NCBI GenBank assembly: GCA_003542955.1
Contig: DPJP01000359.1
Location: forward strand, 1 to 7,855
Direction: 5' to 3'
DNA: 7,855 nt
DNA from: Armatimonadota bacterium
GTDB lineage: Bacteria > Armatimonadota > Zipacnadia > Zipacnadales > UBA11051
A program made the translations under genes and the position numbers. Shown one piece after another: positions 7,210 through 7,855 of the stretch (its first letter is position 1; each line of letters opens with the position of its first letter). The notes under the pieces are model-generated. The model did no database searches. It saw only the letters and a list, made by a program, of their open reading frames with translations, and had not been told where the DNA came from.

Positions 7210-7324
7210 ACTATTCGCCCGCGGGGTCTGACGGCCTCCCCCCGCGGGTCGCGCCGGGCGGCCTCGCCACCGCTGCTGAGGGGGCTGGGCACTTGCAGGG
7301 AGCTGGCTGCGGGCGGCGAATAGT
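7210..7324 (+). ncRNA. Candidate structured leader RNA closed by a 10-bp stem
   Basis: ACTATTCGCC at 7210-7219 pairs perfectly with GGCGAATAGT at 7315-7324. Inside, CCCGCGGGG (7218-7226) can pair with CCCCGCGGG (7240-7248) around a 13-base loop, competing with the last two pairs of the outer stem. CCGC at 7270-7273 can pair with GCGG at 7309-7312, giving a branched shape. The outer arms are of mixed composition, not GC only, so the pairing is less trivially explained by base composition. The element lies 117 bases upstream of the UrtA-like start and could be a cis-regulatory leader. I recognise no riboswitch consensus in it. The strand is uncertain because an inverted repeat folds in either direction. 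Not shown to be transcribed. Confidence 0.3.
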
Positions 7325-7395
7325 GCAGAAGAGCCATCACGCGGGGACAGAGGCTGGAGCAGGGCTCCGCATCGTGTGTGAGCGCGGCGCGAGGC

Positions 7396-7426
7396 CGGTC
7401 GCTTCAGACCGCTGTATCGGTCTGGA
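7396..7426 (+). promoter_or_regulatory. Two mutually exclusive hairpins before the ribosome binding site
   Basis: CAGACCG (7405-7411) pairs perfectly with CGGTCTG (7418-7424) over a six-base loop, and T7403-A7426 plus a T-G wobble can lengthen it to nine pairs. The GACCG portion (7407-7411) can instead pair with CGGTC at 7396-7400 around a six-base loop. Only one can form at a time. The larger hairpin ends just before the ribosome binding site at 7428-7434. This arrangement fits a translational switch or a DNA operator. There is no T run for a terminator. Confidence 0.35.
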
Positions 7427-7427
7427 T

Positions 7428-7434
7428 GGGAGGG
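7428..7434 (+). promoter_or_regulatory. Ribosome binding site of the UrtA-like gene
   Basis: GGGAGGG lies six bases before the ATG at 7441. It decides that start over the in-frame ATG at 7426, which would sit too close to this purine run, and over the GTG at 7378, which lacks a comparable site. Confidence 0.6.
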
Positions 7435-7440
7435 CTTGGG

Positions 7441-7855
7441 ATGGCTTCATCTGCCGGGCGCGACCCGGTGAGGATCGGGGTTCTCCACTCGCTCACGGGA
7501 ACGATGGCCGTCAGCGAGCAGCCGCTGGTGGAGACTGCCCTGCTCGCCGTTGACCAGATCAACTCTGAGGGTGGAGTGCTGGGCTCAGAGATCGAACCGC
7601 TCGTCGCCGACGGTGCCTCGGACCCCGCGACCTTCGCCCGCGAGGCGCAGGAACTCATTCAGAGCGGCGTCTTTTCCATCTTCGGGTGCTGGACATCGGC
7701 CTCCCGCAAGGCCGTCCGACCGGTGGTCGAAGCAGCCGGCAACCTCCTGTGGTACCCCGTGCAGTATGAGGGCCTTGAGCAGTCCCCCAACATCATCTAC
7801 ATGGGCAGTTGCCTCAACCAGCAGGTAGCGCCGGCCGTCGAATGGGCGACTGAGC
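7441..7855 (+). CDS. UrtA/AmiC-type urea or amide binding protein, N-terminal part (3' end cut by window edge)
   Basis: 138 residues are visible and the frame runs off the right edge. The sequence matches the type-1 periplasmic-binding fold of the urea/short-amide group (Peripla_BP_5-like): RIGVLHSLTGTMAVSE at 11-26, AVDQINSEGGVLG at 36-48, ADGASD at 56-61, FGCWTSASRKAV at 81-92, LLWYPVQYEGLEQSPNI at 102-118 and NQQVAPAVEW at 126-135. In the family these surround the ligand cleft for urea, acetamide or similar amides. The motifs are closer to UrtA than to AmiC. The start at 7441 has a good ribosome site, but the mature-type domain begins within ten residues, so no signal peptide is visible. 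That fits a cytoplasmic AmiC-like sensor or the N-terminal domain of a signalling fusion better than an ABC-transporter binding protein. TGAAPNQQ, usual in UrtA, appears as MGSCLNQQ. Confidence 0.85.
   Translation, partial: MASSAGRDPVRIGVLHSLTGTMAVSEQPLVETALLAVDQINSEGGVLGSEIEPLVADGASDPATFAREAQELIQSGVFSIFGCWTSASRKAVRPVVEAAGNLLWYPVQYEGLEQSPNIIYMGSCLNQQVAPAVEWATE

Larger units (their letters stand above)
7100..7440. other. Divergent intergenic region (about 340 bases) with inverted repeats
   Basis: This region separates the leftward membrane-protein gene from the rightward binding-protein gene. I find no coding sequence I would support: the frames crossing it give arginine-rich, low-complexity translations. 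It contains a direct repeat (7146-7176), a 10-base inverted repeat enclosing 95 bases (7210-7324), a GC hairpin within that, a second hairpin set (7396-7426) and the ribosome binding site of the downstream gene. No confident sigma-70 promoter is visible in either direction. It must hold the promoter of at least one of the two flanking genes. Confidence 0.6.

Noticed and set aside
7378..7440. An upstream GTG start for the UrtA-like gene that would add a possible export signal.
   Set aside because: The added residues contain one modest hydrophobic stretch broken by Gln, Thr and Ser. No good ribosome site precedes the GTG, whereas GGGAGGG is well placed for 7441. It remains a minor alternative.
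7100..7440. A known riboswitch, such as guanidine-I, in the gap upstream of the UrtA-like gene.
   Set aside because: The conserved guanidine-I core segments, as I recall them, are absent on both strands. No glycine, TPP, cobalamin or SAM consensus was recognised either.
7056..7553. A 165-codon plus-strand frame across the divergent intergenic region.
   Set aside because: It overlaps the starts of both real genes in the wrong frame and its translation is low-complexity Gly/Arg/Ala. The UrtA-like frame is the supported one from 7441.
1..7855. Mobile elements, CRISPR arrays, tRNA or rRNA genes.
   Set aside because: No transposase-like frame, no spaced short repeats, no tRNA-like T-loop with matching stems and no rRNA-like segments were found. 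The one large repeat is the coding duplication.

Overview
The window looks like chromosomal DNA from a GC-rich, free-living, heterotrophic bacterium. It holds four complete or partial enzyme and transport-type genes, an exported ankyrin protein and a ligand-binding protein. No tRNA, rRNA, phage, insertion sequence or CRISPR array was seen. Ceramidase-like hydrolases, a DUF6785/DUF6784-type membrane protein, a D-aminoacylase and a urea/amide-binding-protein homologue together suggest large-genome environmental phyla such as Armatimonadota, Planctomycetota or relatives. That placement is inferred from gene-family memory, not from a marker gene.

Layout: (1) 1-945 (+) is the 3' part of a neutral-ceramidase-like protein. 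(2) 1082-2542 (+) is a complete tandem paralogue of it, about three quarters identical in protein. (3) 2645-3493 (+) is a secreted protein of about eight ankyrin repeats. (4) On the opposite strand, converging on these, an apparent operon reads leftward: a 649-residue polytopic membrane protein (7099 to 5150), then 58 bases later an N-acyl-D-amino-acid deacylase (5091 to 3595). (5) 7100-7440 is a divergent intergenic region of about 340 bases. It contains a long inverted repeat enclosing GC-rich hairpins and a second, switch-like hairpin pair just before a strong ribosome binding site. (6) 7441-7855 (+) starts a UrtA-like (urea/amide) binding protein that runs off the right edge and has no visible signal peptide.

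How it may work together (inference): three of the genes belong to, or resemble, families that cleave N-acyl amide bonds. One membrane protein could be a carrier, and one protein belongs to a urea/amide-sensing or -binding family. This would fit a locus for scavenging acylated amino compounds or amide nitrogen. The most interesting unexplained element is the possible structured leader at 7210-7426. No wholly new system can be demonstrated from the sequence alone.
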